Shown piece by piece: positions 46,501 to 59,100 of a stretch of 64,000 bases of DNA (positions are counted from its first letter, which is position 1; every line of letters begins with the position of its first letter). Source of the stretch: Hyalella azteca. Its lineage: Eukaryota; Arthropoda; Malacostraca; Amphipoda; Hyalellidae. A program made the position numbers and the translations under genes. The notes beneath the pieces are model-generated. The model was not told the origin of the DNA. It was given only the letters and a program-made list of their open reading frames with translations, and searched no databases. The stretch is from assembly GCF_000764305.2 (NCBI RefSeq), contig NW_025932718.1, positions 124,001 to 188,000 of the forward strand. The letters are read 5' to 3'.

Positions 46501-49282
46501 ATGGATCATAACTTGGAAAACAAATTAACTTGTTAGCTTTTTATTAAAAAGTCATGAGTAGGGAATGTGATACATAGTTCCTGACCACTTCACAGTTCAC
46601 AAATCACAAATTTTATGTGAAATACTATGATTTAAATTAACTCAATGTGTTTCATGGTTTTCTCAATGAAACTTTTTTTTATAAGGTCATAACATCATCA
46701 CTGTCAATGAACTGCTCTTCAACAAGACCATATTCACATCAAATAAAACTGCATCAACTTTATGTGATTTATGGCTCTCTTGCCTCTGCAAACCTAATGG
46801 CGAGAATTAAACAATATATGTATACTATATTATCTTTGTATTGTTAAAAGAAGACTTATTTTCATAAGGAAGTAAGAGTTTGGCTAGGGTGTCCTTGTGC
46901 GCTTACATTTCATGGCACACAGCTATTGTTCTCTGGGAATTAGCAACTGAATAATCTGTGTTTAAGCATACACAAAACATGGGGATATGATTAGAAATAG
47001 GAATAAATAAGATAAGAATAGGGGGATTTGGGGGTTGAGATGCAGAGTTTGAATTAAGGGGTGGAGCTCGAGCCGCCTAGCACGCATGCGCGGGACCGGG
47101 GGAGTATTTAACAGGAGGTAGCGGGCGACCGCGGGCAGTCACGCGGCGGCGTTAGAGAGAGTCGGACAAACAGTGAGTGTTTAGAAAAAACTATAAATCC
47201 TGTCGACGCCACCCCCTTATATCGATGATTACAGTTTCGGTTAAAGGTTGAAATTACTACATCAAGACCAAGAAGAAAGGTTAGAAAAGAAAGTAGGAGT
47301 AGGACGAAAATCTTTAATCAAACAAAAGGAGACTCCTCTCTAATCAGATATTGGAAAAGTGCTTTTCTCTTGATAATTTTGTAATTAATATAATTTGGAT
47401 AACTTTTGTAATTAATGAATGACATTCTCAGACTAAGATTAACCACACAAATTACCTAAATAACGAGTTATTGAAAGTAAAGAGTTGCTTCCAAACCTTG
47501 AATTTTAATGGAACTTCTTGGATTGTTTCATTCCTTGCATGAATTGCTATAAATTTTAGAATTTGTTCCTTCTTAACCATATACCATAATTTCACAAACC
47601 AAACTTTTACATCAGATAAAAAAGTGGATTAGGATGGTTGTAGAGGTTGTTGTAATCCTTATTTTCTTTAAACACTGGTAGAAACAATCATCCCCCTCCA
47701 GTCACACCATGTGCAAAAACAAATTTTCCAAGAGAGCTTTCCTCAGTAATTTTGAGCCTTTGTGCAGCCAGATCTGAACCAAACTTCAGCATTAAATTAT
47801 AGAATAATAAAAATCCAATATAGGTATATAAATTGATAACCATTATTTCAAAAATATAACATTGTAATAAAATAATAATATAATATTCTCATTTCCTTTG
47901 GCTATGTATGAAATGATACTTTTTAAATGTCAGTACTAGCTGGATTTCAATGTTCAAAATCTATTTGAAAATGAAAACAATAAAAGTACTTAATAAACTT
48001 TTACTACTTATGTTTTATATTACTTAGAGCACTTATATTTTTTTAGGTAGATAATAAACTCCAAAACCTTTACCTGCATGGCAGCAGCCAAAAAATATGG
48101 GAAGCCTGCATGCAAGCATTGAATCTGATACATCTGAGAGAGCCATTCCCTCAGAGCAATGACGTACTCTTCTGCAAATAAAAAATCAAGTAATGACTAA
48201 AAATTTTCTTTAATTATTCAGACTATTTGTTACTCAAATTCAGAATTATTCAGATGATAAATGTTGGAGATTAAAATGTAGTTATTGTGAACAAATGGTA
48301 ATTCTCTTCTAATTTTTTGCTGATCAAATGAAAAAAAAAACTGAAGCAAACCATCAGTTGTCACCTTAACTAAGCTGATAAGATAGAGAAGTTTCATTAA
48401 TGCAATGAACCAGTAATGTAAAGTGGGGTGACTTGGACCATTTTGACATTCAAGGGAAGAAAATCCTACACTCGAAAAATTGTGGCCTTAGAAAAATTGT
48501 GTTGATTCCGTTTGAAGTACCATTCATGAGATAACCAGCAAATGCAATGAAGAGATGCGTGATACATTTACTGAGTGACTAGGTATATCACAACAAGCAA
48601 GTGCTAAAAATGCACACATTGTGTACTCTATCAATATAGGTACCTCGTCTCATTTCTTAACTATTCAACAGAATGGCCCCTAATTTTTATACATTCACTA
48701 CAAACTTCCCACTTTCATGTATTGAAGCCAATCTAGCGTATAGGCTATTTGCTCACTTTTTGCACAATAGTCACTAGTCAGAAATGAGTAGTGATCAAGA
48801 TATTAAAAATCCTAATTTTTACTAAAATGTTATAGCAAAGGTCCTCATTTCTAGTAAATTTGAAATCTAGCTTTCTTATTATGCAGTTATGCAAAAAGCT
48901 ATAAGATTTTTTATTTAACAGAAATTTCAGTGCTTCTAATTGGTAAAAAAAAGCTCTATGCATTGCTTGGAAAGCCAATTTAGAATATTAGACTCCAAGT
49001 GAAAATTTTCAAATTTCAGAGGATGGTAAGACAACCTTGATTGATTGACATCATCATAAAATTGTTCTAATAATGGCTACTATGTTGAGTAGGTATCTAT
49101 TTCGTTATTTGGATTAGGTAATATTAAAAAATGCGCTAAAAAGGAAATTATCAGATCCAATTTACTATATTAACATGTTATTGAAATGTGCATTAGAATT
49201 AGAATAAACTGTATAAATTAGACTTACCAGATGTCTTGTAGGGGCCTTGGTACTGAGTAATACTTGGAATTTGAAGGTCCAT
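43482..49282 (-). CDS. FAM8A1: FAM8A1-like RDD-domain membrane protein
   Basis: Seven coding exons in reading order: 49282-49228, 48171-48074, 46318-46204, 45940-45820, 45134-45005, 44463-44321, 43698-43482, giving 292 residues in phase throughout. The N-terminus has EEYVIALREWLSQMYQI, like the family's Tyr/Trp-rich start. The RDD domain follows: LVPSLWKRFLAESIDFMLLF (first membrane segment), VTWDIFLLESIHRVLNCVFE (second), GQGGATPGKKLMGLRVV (signature loop) and FFMYHNNRMLYDVMAGSLVV (third). Human FAM8A1 is an ER-membrane cofactor of the HRD1 ubiquitin ligase; that role is inferred here. The protein is shorter than human FAM8A1 at its N-terminus. AAATTTAAG before the ATG could be an acceptor, so a 5' UTR exon may exist. 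The C-terminus is a polyasparagine tract ending HGR, not part of the RDD family. Confidence 0.93.
44493..44714. repeat. 39-bp array next to FAM8A1 exon 6 acceptor
   Basis: Six copies of TATATTGGACAGGTGGGACG then GAGTAGGTAAAGCCCTCGA begin about 30 bases upstream (gene sense) of the exon 6 acceptor at 44464. Open frames on both strands are by-products. Confidence 0.93.
44713..44903. repeat. ~58-bp array in FAM8A1 intron 5
   Basis: Three to four degenerate units with AAGTCAAGCAGTGAGATAAA and GTAGAGCAGTGAAGTCATGA. Together with the adjoining 39-bp array it makes up most of the 541-bp intron. Confidence 0.88.
45730..45795. repeat. Short direct repeat near FAM8A1 exon 4 donor
   Basis: GGAGTCAACGTGTTAATA occurs twice, about 35 bases apart, within 30-90 bases of the donor CTT|GTGAGT (45819). 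Confidence 0.8.
46319..48073 (-). other. FAM8A1 intron 2
   Basis: Besides the GC-rich LTR-like island, the 1.75-kb intron is AT-rich with nothing recognised. Confidence 0.7.
46960..47460 (+). mobile_element. Candidate solo LTR (plus orientation) in FAM8A1 intron 2
   Basis: A GC-rich island in an AT-rich intron. It contains GGGGGAGTATTTAACAGGAG (TATA-like) and, about 30 bases on, CGGGCAGTCACGCGGCGGCG, resembling a retroelement U3/R start. TGTGTTTAAGC near 46960 and ACCACACA near 47450 could be TG...CA ends, but no clean target duplication was found. It could instead be an unrelated promoter. Confidence 0.35.
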
Positions 49283-50291
49283 CTTAAATTTAAAACAAAA
49301 TAAGAAAATAAAATGCACTTTCTTTCTATCTATTGATTATTGAACTATATAGACAAATGCTGCAATGCACAAGTTCCAAGTTTAAAGGTCTTGATAATGA
49401 ACAAGATTTGAGGCTCTGGCTCTCACTCTATGATGTTTCTCAGCAGAAGCACTCAAAAACTGAATAGAATTATTAGGCTAATAAGGCTCACTTTCTAAAT
49501 TCCAATATTTCTTAGTTCCCATAAAATATTAATAAGCCAGGTATATTTATTAAAATTTTTACTTTATAATAGAAATATTTTGTGGAAGCTAGTTATTTTT
49601 AAAATAAAAGATTAGTGATGATATTCATAGTGACCTTAGTCAAACTTGAACTTATGCTAGAAATGATGATGCATGCCATTTGGTGCATTTTGAAAATTTT
49701 TTTGGGATGTTGCAAGACCATAAAACAGATATTGGTGGTGATGGTGGTTTGTTTTTAGAGGATATGGTGTCATCCACCATGCACCTAGCGGCTCAAAGGC
49801 TTCTTGGGCATGGCTGCAATTACATTATGGGTTCTTTAGGTTAGTCTACTGCTTAGTAGCCCTTTTCTACATTGTCAGTGTCAATTGGACTCATGAGCTC
49901 ATTGGGTAAGATGGTCCAGCCTGGGCAGGCGCAGCCTAGAGCATATATTGTTTTGTTCAGGAGATCTAGAGCTTTTAGGCATGTCATGGACCAGTCTAAT
50001 TCTACTCTACTACTACCAGGTCCAGGCGTGGGGTCAAATTGTTAATTCCATGGTCCAAAGACTTGTCATCACTCATCAGGACAGCAAAATATACCTCATG
50101 CAATGCTCCCTTACAAGTGATGTACTTGCATATACTTTGTACGGTACATCTGTAGGTGAGGTGCTGGGGGTCAGTTGACAATGAGCTCCTTTGAAATTAA
50201 TCAGTGTCTGGGTTATTGCTTAGTTCTAAAATTCTTTCAATCTTCCACAGTTCCAGTAGCAGCCAGAAAAAGTGATACATATTTCATTATT

Positions 50292-50531
50292 TTACATTGA
50301 ATCTTGGGAGGATATTGTCCTCCACCACTGTACTCCTGTACATTTCATGATTACAGGGACTCTAATTGAGTCTGCATAATTGTGCAACTTAACATCTAAT
50401 GGACATTGTAGAAAAAAATGTTCTAGCAATTGAGTTCTTCTACATAAACAAAGATCTGTGTTGGTTAATTTAAACCTATACAAATGTTTCTTTAGTCCAA
50501 CATGCCCCAACCTAAATTTTGCAAAAGCCAT
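50292..50531 (-). pseudogene. Non-LTR retrotransposon 3' fragment (Cys/His-tail type)
   Basis: Encodes AFAKFRLGHVGLKKHLYRF then LCLCRRTQLLEHFFLQCP. This matches the 'L..GH..L..HL.R......C.C....E...H.L..CP' pattern found after reverse transcriptase in many arthropod LINEs. It is an isolated fragment, opposite in orientation to the neighbouring RT relic. Confidence 0.55.
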
Positions 50532-50784
50532 CTCTATGATTCTTCCCTTAGAGAAAGATAATCAAGGCAAATATCCTACTATGACTCTAATTTTCCTAAA
50601 ATAGTGTCAACTCAATAGCTAACTTGAGGTATCTATTCTGGATTTTAAGCTTTTAAAAATAGCTGCTACATAAAGCATGGAGCAATAGGGCATAGTACAG
50701 CTTACTTTTAAGTTCTTAAAACTCATTTACTGCTTTGTAAAATTTAAGGCTTAAGCAATACTAATCACTTGACAGTTTGATCAC

Positions 50785-51761
50785 TTGACTGTTCACCATC
50801 TCCTATCAGATTGTCAACATGGTTTTATTGCTGGTAGATGCTGCACCACTAACTTATTGTCTACGTTGAACGATTTTACTCATATTCTGGACAAAAGGGA
50901 GCCAGTGGATGCATTAAACCGTGATTTTGCCAAAGCATTTGATAGTGTTCCACACGAGAGGCTGCTAAGTAAAGTGAAGTCTTTGGGAATTGAGGGAAAC
51001 ATACTCCAATGGATCATAGACTTTCTATTAGGTAGATGATAACGGGTCAGCATTAAATCTGCCAGTAGTGTCCAGCGTGTGCTCCATGTATGCCGACGAC
51101 ACAAAGTTTATAATACAATGAAGGATGCATCAAAGTGCAATTGCAAGATGATCTTGACAGTTTAGTTAACTGGGCTAATACGTGGCAGCTGCGTTTTAAT
51201 GCTGACAAGTGTAAAGTACTTCACCTAGGGAAGAACAATGAGCAGCAAGATTACAGTATGAGAAGACATGGTTACAACAAGAGAGTAATGATTGAAAAAT
51301 CTAGTGTGGAAAAAGATCTTGGAGTTTATATTGACAAGGAGCTGAAATTTTCTAAGCATGTTGAAACAAAAGCTGATACATCTAACAAACTTCTTGGTCT
51401 AATCAGATGCTCTTCCAGAATACGGGTTCCTAGCTGCAGAAGAGATGAAGAAATTGTTTGTTGCTGTTGTGCGCCAAATCTTGAGTTTGGAAACGTTGTG
51501 TGGTCACCAAAATTTGAAAAGGACAAAAATTTAAAAGAGAATGTTCAAAGATGTACAAGGATAATTCCAGGCTTGAAGGGCAAGTCCTATGAAGAAAGAT
51601 TAAAGATTATAAAGCTCACAAGCCTCAGTTATCGACGTCTGCATGGGGACCTCATTGAAGTATATAAGTATGGACTGTATGGTTTATACGTACTTTATAT
51701 AAGGTCCCTAAAGGAATTTGAAACAAGAACCAACACCACGGCCACACTCAGGATGATGTAG
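50785..51761 (+). pseudogene. CR1/jockey-like LINE reverse transcriptase relic
   Basis: The first part encodes CQHGFIAGRCCTTNLLSTLN then DFAKAFDSVPHERLLSKVK, the standard RT palm and fingers motifs. After a break at about 51040, YADDTKF is recognisable (the catalytic ADD box), but the preceding SGVPQGSVLGP segment is missing. A third part (51135-51761) encodes LDSLVNWANTWQLRFNADKC, then DLGVYIDKELKFSKHV and the thumb region to YRRLHGDLIEVYKYG. Stops, a frameshift and a deletion show it is dead. Confidence 0.85.
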
Positions 51762-51989
51762 GTATGTTTTCGTTGAATTTTCCTGCGCATTTTCACTTTT
51801 TTTTAAGCTATTGCTGTGCACAGTTGGCGCAATGTAATGAAAATTGATTCTCTTTGCGCACGTGTTTGCGCAATCCTGGCCATCAATTCTACGTCGCGCT
51901 GCCGCGCACGAGCAGTTTGTGGAGGAACAGACGTAATACTCACATTACTCAGTACAGTATGCCTTTAATTATCTTTCAATAATATATGA

Positions 51990-52115
51990 TTTTTCTTGAT
52001 AAGCAGTAGAAGGCACTAGATCGTAATAGAACGCACTAGATTGTAATAGAACGCGCTAGATCGCATTAGAAGGCCCTAAATCGCCTTAAAACGCATTAGT
52101 ATGCACTAAAATGTT
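51990..52115. repeat. ~22-bp degenerate repeats
   Basis: Units of the type GTAATAGAACGCACTAGATC and TTAAAACGCATTAGTATGCA, about five copies, just upstream of the next array. Confidence 0.75.
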
Positions 52116-52135
52116 CAAAACCAGATGAAGACGTA

Positions 52136-52340
52136 CGTCGGGACAAGCCAGATCACCCAGATGCGGATGTACGCCAAGGCAATCCAGTTGCGGACGTACA
52201 GTACGTCAGGACAAGCCAGATCACCCAGATGCAAACGTACACCAAGGCAAGCCAGATGCGGACGTACGGTACGTCAGGACAAGCCAGATCGCCCAGATGC
52301 AGACGTACGTCGAGACAAGCCAGATGCGGACGTACGCCGG
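52136..52340. repeat. ~68-bp tandem repeat, three copies
   Basis: Units share GGACAAGCCAGATCACCCAG and GCGGACGTACGGTACGTCA. Open frames on both strands are repeat by-products. Confidence 0.88.
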
Positions 52341-52559
52341 GCGTGTGCGCCAATAACGTTATTTTAGCTCTTTGTATGCCGCGTTGTACGCCAGTAGAAG
52401 GGCTTGGAGTCTCGTTTACGCCGGATTAATCCGCGGAAAACGGCACCATCCTGGGTATGGTAGTACATGACCACATCAGGCATACTCTTTAGCACCAATA
52501 TCATTATGTTATGTTAATACTTCTCTATCTGCTCCTCTGTGCCGCTGTGCGGCTGTGCT

Positions 52560-52965
52560 ATGGTGTGCCGTGTGCCATAGTGGCAAAGCAGAGTGTTTTT
52601 TAGACTCTCCCTCAAGTTCATTTTTGAGTCCTATCAGTAGACCAGTAAAGTATCGGGTATCCTGGATACCAGCATTATCATACTTAAGAAATTGGTTTAA
52701 ATCTGGAGTAAATGAGGAAATTAAAAATGAACTGATTCTGAATAAGCTCTGGTTTGCCACTATGCCGTGTGCCATAGTGGCAAAGCAGAGAGTTTTTAAG
52801 ACTCTCCCTCAAGTTCATTTTTGAGTCCTATAAGTAGACCAGTAGAGTATCCTGGATACCAGCCTTATCATACATAAGAAATTAGTTTAAATCTTAAGTA
52901 AATGAGGAAATTAAAAATGAACTGATTCTAAAAAATCTCTGGTTTGTCACTATGCCGTGTGCTGA
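52560..52965. repeat. ~195-bp tandem duplication, about two copies
   Basis: GCCGTGTGCCATAGTGGCAA, ACTCTCCCTCAAGTTCATTT and AAATGAGGAAATTAAAAATG recur at a spacing of 190-200, with a third partial start near 52951. Confidence 0.88.
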
Positions 52966-53761
52966 CTGCTGTCTGCTGAAGTTGCTGAACTGCTGACAAG
53001 CTGACATTGCCTGCATTACAATAATGATTACATGATTACATTGGTCCTCCTGCTCCTGTTGCAGCTATCTTTGAGGTATTTTATGTTATCTTTCTATGCC
53101 AAAGCTGGAGACTTGGAGAGTCAAGCAAAAGTCAGCAAGGACTCAATACATACTTCTATATTCTGTTCTGACGATTGACATGTACAATATTTACATTATC
53201 AATACTTGTAGGAGTGTAGTTAACATATTTACGAGTAACGAGTAAATATTAATCTTTTGTAGTTTGGTTTTTTCAGGATTCAAACAGATCACAGGCTAGC
53301 ATCTATTTCAAGTCAGGACCCCTGCTCCTGCAGACTTGCAGTAGATGGGCAATGTCATCCGCACACTCTGCCAGCGCCACCCTCCGTAAACAAGTTAGAT
53401 CTGAGAGCACGACATAAAATAATGTAGGCGACAGAATGGCTACTTGACTTGGGGGACCCCATTCATGATAATATGGTCAGGAAAAGCAGCTCCCTCAAAA
53501 AGTACTCAGGAAAATATGGTCAGGAAAAAGCTCCCTCAAAAAGGAAATTATACTGGAGGTTGGGGCGAGGAGGTGTGGGTGTTGGAATTATGCAATATTT
53601 TTTTATAGTTGCGATAGTCGAATATTTGCGATAGTCGAAACGGCTATCGAAACTATTTTAAGGATGTCTGCAGAAAACTTTAATGTCCTATTGGACTGTT
53701 ATTTGGACAAAGTCAAACCCTTCATAGCAAAACGAGACACAGTACTTGGAAAGCTATAACC

Positions 53762-53866
53762 ATGGCTATAACAGCGGAGGAACGGCTAATTGCTACTCAA
53801 CGTTTTAAAGCCACCGGACGGTCGTTCGCAGACCTAAAGTTCTCCACCATATTATCACCACAAAGT
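53762..53866 (+). pseudogene. PIF/Harbinger transposase fragment
   Basis: Encodes ITAEERLIATQRFKATGRSF then ADLKFSTILSPQSWG. This resembles the helix-turn-helix start of PIF/Harbinger (HARBI1/ALP1-like) transposases, of the form 'E.L..TLRFLATG.SF..L'. The catalytic domain is absent; a MADF-type frame on the other strand follows immediately. Confidence 0.6.
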
Positions 53867-53887
53867 TGGGGTGTAACCGTGTACGTG

Positions 53888-54190
53888 TCATCGGATGTCG
53901 CACCACATCGCGTCCTCTCGCGAATCTTTCTCAATTATTTCCTGAATGATGCTCGAAATATTATCCACTTTTTTCTTAACAAAGTTAAGGTCTGCATTTA
54001 CTACTTTTTCCGCGTAATTCCAACGAGATGTTCCCATGCTCTTTTTGATTTGTCGGATTATTACGAGCAACGAACCTTCCAAAGGCACGGTACTCTTCTA
54101 TGAACTTTGTTTTTGTTAAAAAGTCGGGGCTCATGAATAGCCTGGAGTCCGCCATTGCTGCATACATCCTCTCAGATAGACGTCTGCATA
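53888..54190 (-). pseudogene. Broken MADF-domain accessory gene of a Harbinger element
   Basis: Two overlapping minus frames. One has DFLTKTKFIEEYRAFG (MADF start). The other, a frameshift later, has VVNADLNFVKKKVDNISSII then QEIIEKDS (MADF helices 2-3). MADF/Myb-like accessory proteins are encoded next to PIF/Harbinger transposases, often divergently, which fits the neighbouring fragment. Non-functional here. Confidence 0.55.
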
Positions 54191-54564
54191 GCAACTGAAC
54201 TCTAGCCGAGCCCCACAGCAATCAGTGGAAGCCCTGGCTCGGCTCGCCTCTTTTTGCCCACCTCGGCTCGTTTGGCGCCATATTTTTTTTTTTTTTTTTT
54301 GAGGTTAGCCGAGTTAGACTCGCGAGTCGGACTCTATGATGTATGGGGCCCGCATAAGTCATCAAATTGCCTTGAGTTTCAGGGCTACGCCTGAATCTGA
54401 CTTCAGGCTTGGCCAGCAATTCCAGCGATCGAAAAAAGTCGATTGTACACATAACTTGCGATTTTTAGGCTCTAGCCAAACCTTTTTCTCAATTCGGTGA
54501 AAATAGAACGAGGTTGTAGTTGCTGATCCATATGTACTGCCGAGTGCCGACGGATACCTTACGA

Positions 54565-54849
54565 TCAGCTCGAGCGGCTCGCCTGTGGAATGATTGGCAA
54601 CACCTCCATGGCTTTGCGTGGTCCCAATTGTGACTCCTCTATTCTTTGTTGTAAATTATGAAGCCAGTTGTCGAAATACTGCGGCTCCTCTTTGTACAGC
54701 TTCTTAGGTGCACTCTTCAATTCGGCGACGAGCATCGTTAGGAAGGAGTCTTCCATGACCGGCGCCTTGGCGGCATTACTAGGACCAAACTTAGGCGACT
54801 GGGTACGCTTTGGCTCTACGTTTAAGAAATGGTACATCTGCGAGGGCAT
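54565..54849 (-). CDS. Unrecognised coding-like fragment, transposon context
   Basis: A 94-codon open frame with MEDSFLTMLVAELKSAPKKL, loosely like a BESS-type motif, then FDNWLHNLQQRIEES. No start or splice context can be assigned. It is probably part of a decayed mobile element. Confidence 0.3.
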   Translation of the reverse strand: MPSQMYHFLNVEPKRTQSPKFGPSNAAKAPVMEDSFLTMLVAELKSAPKKLYKEEPQYFDNWLHNLQQRIEESQLGPRKAMEVLPIIPQASRSS

Positions 54850-55135
54850 CTCTCTTCCTCCGAACTGGCTTGCACGATCGCTCTGTGCACAGCGCTGGCC
54901 GGCGACCCACTCTTCTAATCTAGAATGACCTGAATGAGTATATAGATTTAAGACGCTCCTGCCGCTGTACTGTCCTAAGTCTTGACGCTTCTGACCTTGG
55001 CAATTAGTTTAATCCGCCGAAACTCGAATTTGTAGCACTTAAGCTCCAGCTTGAGCCAATGCCGCTTCTGGATCATCATCATCTTTGACGACGTCGGACT
55101 TCGGAAGGGTTGAACCGAGGCGGAAAGACCGCAAA

Positions 55136-55583
55136 CTAGCTTGTCAACGTGGTGCCCACGCAGCTAGCCTGGTCCTCCAGATCACGGCTCTTCCGATCTA
55201 GTGCGGCCTCAAGATCGCTCTTTGAGGTCGAGAGGTCATCCGTCCTGGTGCGACATGCCGAGCCTGCCAGACCGTCACAACCAAGGATGTTATAGCAGAG
55301 TTGAACGAAATTTTCTTTGAATGCCAGACGAATTTTCTGTCTCTTTAAGCTGTAATTTCGGCATTGCATCGGTATAAACCTCAGCTGTTAATAGTGAATT
55401 CAAAGCAGGAAAGAACAAAACCGAGTCTTGAAATAAAATTCGAGCACATTTATGGTCGTATACGCACTGTTTTTTGTCAAAACATACGGATTCAATAGTA
55501 TCTTGATATTCCACTTCTTTTACATTAATTTTATCTAAGTGCAATTTGACATGTGACGATTTCACAGTGTTCATTGTCGGCAA
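55136..55583 (-). other. Unrecognised coding-like fragments
   Basis: Two overlapping minus frames: MNTVKSSHVKLHLDKINVKE to FPALNSLLTAEVY (55290-55583), and LSTSKSDLEAALDRKSRDLE (55136-55369), which looks coiled-coil. No family recognised. Base composition is richer in GC than the flanks. Probably mobile-element debris. Confidence 0.3.
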
Positions 55584-56184
55584 TTTAAGGCTCTTTCTAC
55601 AATCCGTTCAAAATAGCTAACTTCAGTGATCCTGTTAGCAAGAAAGTTAAGTAACGATGTTACCGCACCGGTCACGTAATCCCATAGCTTCCCCTCAGTA
55701 ATTTATCATGGAAGGTCAGCGGTACGTAAATAAGCAACATGAGGTCATTATACAAGGTATAAATTTTTTGACACATTTAGTAGTATGATTTAGCACTGGC
55801 AAATTTTCGGAGTTGAGTAGTAAAAAAGGCAATGAAAATCATTATGAGATTTGCTTAACTTTACTGTCAGCTGGTACTTAGAGATCGCATGCCATCGTAA
55901 TAAGAGATCATAACTAGGAGGTAAATGATTGAGGATTTAAAGCTAACCAATCTAAATAATGGGACATGGACGATTGTGCGAGTTCAACTTTCTCGGAAAG
56001 AAATGAGCAAATAAAATAGATGGCTTCAGAATCATAGTTAAATTTGAACTTGAATTGGTAGAATTATGACCAAGCAATACATTATAATTATCTTTCCAAT
56101 GTAAAGTGATTGAACAAGACGCAAAATGGCTCAAATCCCTTGCACAGCCTGATGGCATACAAGTAGGGAGAGGTGACGATGAGT

Positions 56185-59100
56185 TTACGATATCCTGTCC
56201 AGAGCCTCCAGCATGACGATGCTGCTGCCTCTCATCACCTGCAAAAATATACATCACGTTATAGAACTAAAATTTGAAACACCTTAACTGATTTACTTTA
56301 AGCGCAACTTTTCCTGCGAGCATATTGTAAGTGGAACACAGCAATAATTTGTCACAGTGACCATCAGCAGCAATGCCAGCAAACCTATTGTTGAACACAT
56401 CAGTTTAGATAAGTACACAACAAATTTGCACAAAAAAAACGAGAGAAAGCCCAAAGGTAATTAACATTTTGCAATGATCTAAATTATTGAAAAGTGCAAA
56501 CAAATATACAAGAGAGTAGTTGTATTTACTTTCTGCTATAAGTGAAGTCAGAGTTTCATGTCTCAACTTATGAAGGAGAGAAAAAATTTAATCTATACAT
56601 TTGTATACTTCTAGCGTTTGCAAAAGAAGTGAACATTTTGCAATCCTTAAAAAATTCAATAAATACAAGTAAACAGAGATTAAACAACCTATATGACCAA
56701 ATTGACATAGTTTGAATTTGAATATCTAGATATACTTAGTGATCTCAAAATAGCAAATTCATGCTACTGACTAAGTGGATTAAAAAACAATTAAAATCAG
56801 GAATACAGGTAGTATAGTTTTAATTGGAATAGAAAAAGCACTAAACTGAACACTAACAAATTTTCAATGTCACATTTAATCTATCTATATTTTTTTGTTT
56901 GCTTACCACACTGCCAATCTGAACTTTTTCTCCAGTTTTCTTAATTTCAACGCAGTTTTCAACCACCAAGTTGAGGAAGGGGTCAAAGCCACGCAGGACC
57001 CCTTCAACAATGCGTCCGCCATTGAGCTTGGCTTTAACCTGCTTGTCCATATATCTGGAAATAAAAAAAATTAATATTATGGAGCAGTTTTCAAATAATA
57101 TACAAAATTTTCAAGATAATTATTTGTAGATGTTCTCAGGTACCCCGTAACAAATTATCTACATACTTTCAACATGACATTGCTGGAAAATAATCAAAGC
57201 AAAACGCACTGCACCGATTCTCATTATTGAAAGGAATATATTCAAACAGTGCAAAATCAAACATTTTCTTCAATGTAATTTTTAATTACAAAGTAGCACA
57301 GCATTCTTTTTACAACACTTCTATTCAACTTCACTTCTTGTTTGTCTGTCTGTCTGCTACAAATCTTGTAATCGAAATTTAATACACTTCTACTTATCCT
57401 ATCGATCTGAAATTTTGCACACTTGTGTAAAGTTGGAGACAATGCATGAATCAAATGACAAAATAAATGGTTTTAGGAATAAATTTTTTTTATTATTAAA
57501 AAACTGAAAAAATAGTTTTGTCAGCTACAAATCTTATAATTGATATTTGACACACTTTTACCTGTCTAGTAAATATGAAATTTTGCACACTTGTGTGAAG
57601 TTGGAGGCAATGCATGAATCAATAAACAGAATAAATAATTTTGAAAAATTTTATATATTAATAAAATTGAAAAATTTATTTTTTTAATATTCGAAAATAA
57701 AGTTAGAAATTCATTGTACATCTGTAATATTGGAAACACTGGATTCTTTAGAAGTGTTTTCTTTAAAAAGTAATTTTTAAACAAATATTATTTATTATTA
57801 GGAGTTATTATTATTTATCATCATAAGTTAGGTACATTATTAGTTACTTTTCAACAAAGTTAACATTTAAACTGAATAATTTTTCATACGTGGGTACAAG
57901 CTTTTTAATAGCTTGTTCATAGCAGTTTGTTGCCAGGGATTTTAGATGGGCTTTCAGGGCATCTTGCAGCAAAGTCATCTGTTAGGAAGCTTTGCCCCCT
58001 CAGCATTTTATTTCCATTCTGGGATAAGGTGATATTGATCTGTGCTAAGTCATGGCTATATGCCATATGGTAAAAATGCAGAGCTATACAGAACAAAAAG
58101 AGAGTAATGCTCCACATTTGGAATAGTGCACTTTCATTACAATGCCCATCCTTACAGTGATGCTTTGATGAAACTGACTATGACCTTTTCCAGGAACTGG
58201 AGATGCTAGGAGGACAAAGCTTCCAAAAAGACAATGCACTGCATGGTGCCATGAAAACACAACTCAAGTCACTGGTGGCAATCTTCTATGAACAAAATAC
58301 TCCTATTAAGAAGCTTGTACCCAGGTATAAAAAATACCTCAATTTAAATGAAAAATATGTTGAACAGTAACTAATTATGTACCTAACTTTTGTTATAATA
58401 AATTTATTTAACTACTCTCCAATAGTTTTATTTTTATACCACATTGGATGTTAAAAAAACAGCCCCAATAAATTATTTTTTCTAATGCAATTTTTTTATA
58501 ACATATTTGCAAAGAGAATAATGTCCTTGGTATTGAGTTATGAAATTTCTCTTCTGAACCTCATAATATTACTTGTGTAGCAAATAGACCAATTTTAGAT
58601 TGGAGTGCTTTTTTTTATTATATATAAAGTACAACAGATGTTAATTAAGAAATTTGCTTTGCCAAACATGTGGTTGATATCAACATGCTCTGTCTGTGCA
58701 AACCATCACTTGGTTAAAATAAATAGCACTGCTCTCAGAGGTGCCAACTTAATTCTAATTTATAGAAAGATCCAGCCTATTTCTAAGCCATCTAGCAGGA
58801 AAAATGAGCTCAAGTGAATAGCTATGAATCTAGCTAAGATCTTAGCTATCAACTATCTAGAAAACAACCCACTGTTGTGGTACTTTAAATCCACTGCCAA
58901 TGGGGCCATTCCTTTGCATCAATGTCTGGCATCTTTTTGAGACAAAAATATGGGGATTGCCTGGCAAACTGTATAGCCAATAGCAATTTCTTCTGAAACA
59001 TTTTTATTATATTTTTTGAATACTTATTTTGTGTAGAAAAATTTCCCTAAGACCTATATCTGCCAGAGCATAGATCAACAATAGGGCTGTCCTGCCACAA

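Larger units (their letters stand above)
49283..56184. other. Gene-poor interval between FAM8A1 and SNRPG
   Basis: It carries FAM8A1's 5' flank, LINE fragments (50292-51761), several tandem repeats (51990-52960) and transposase-like relics (53750-55583). No intact host gene was recognised. Confidence 0.7.

Noticed and set aside
55187..55199. GCTCTTCCGATCT, identical to the end of a common Illumina adapter (possible assembly chimera)
   Set aside because: Only 13 bases match and the flanks do not continue the adapter. On the minus strand it reads DRKS inside an open coiled-coil-like frame (LEAALDRKSRDLE), so chance is more likely. Read mapping over 55100-55300 would settle it.
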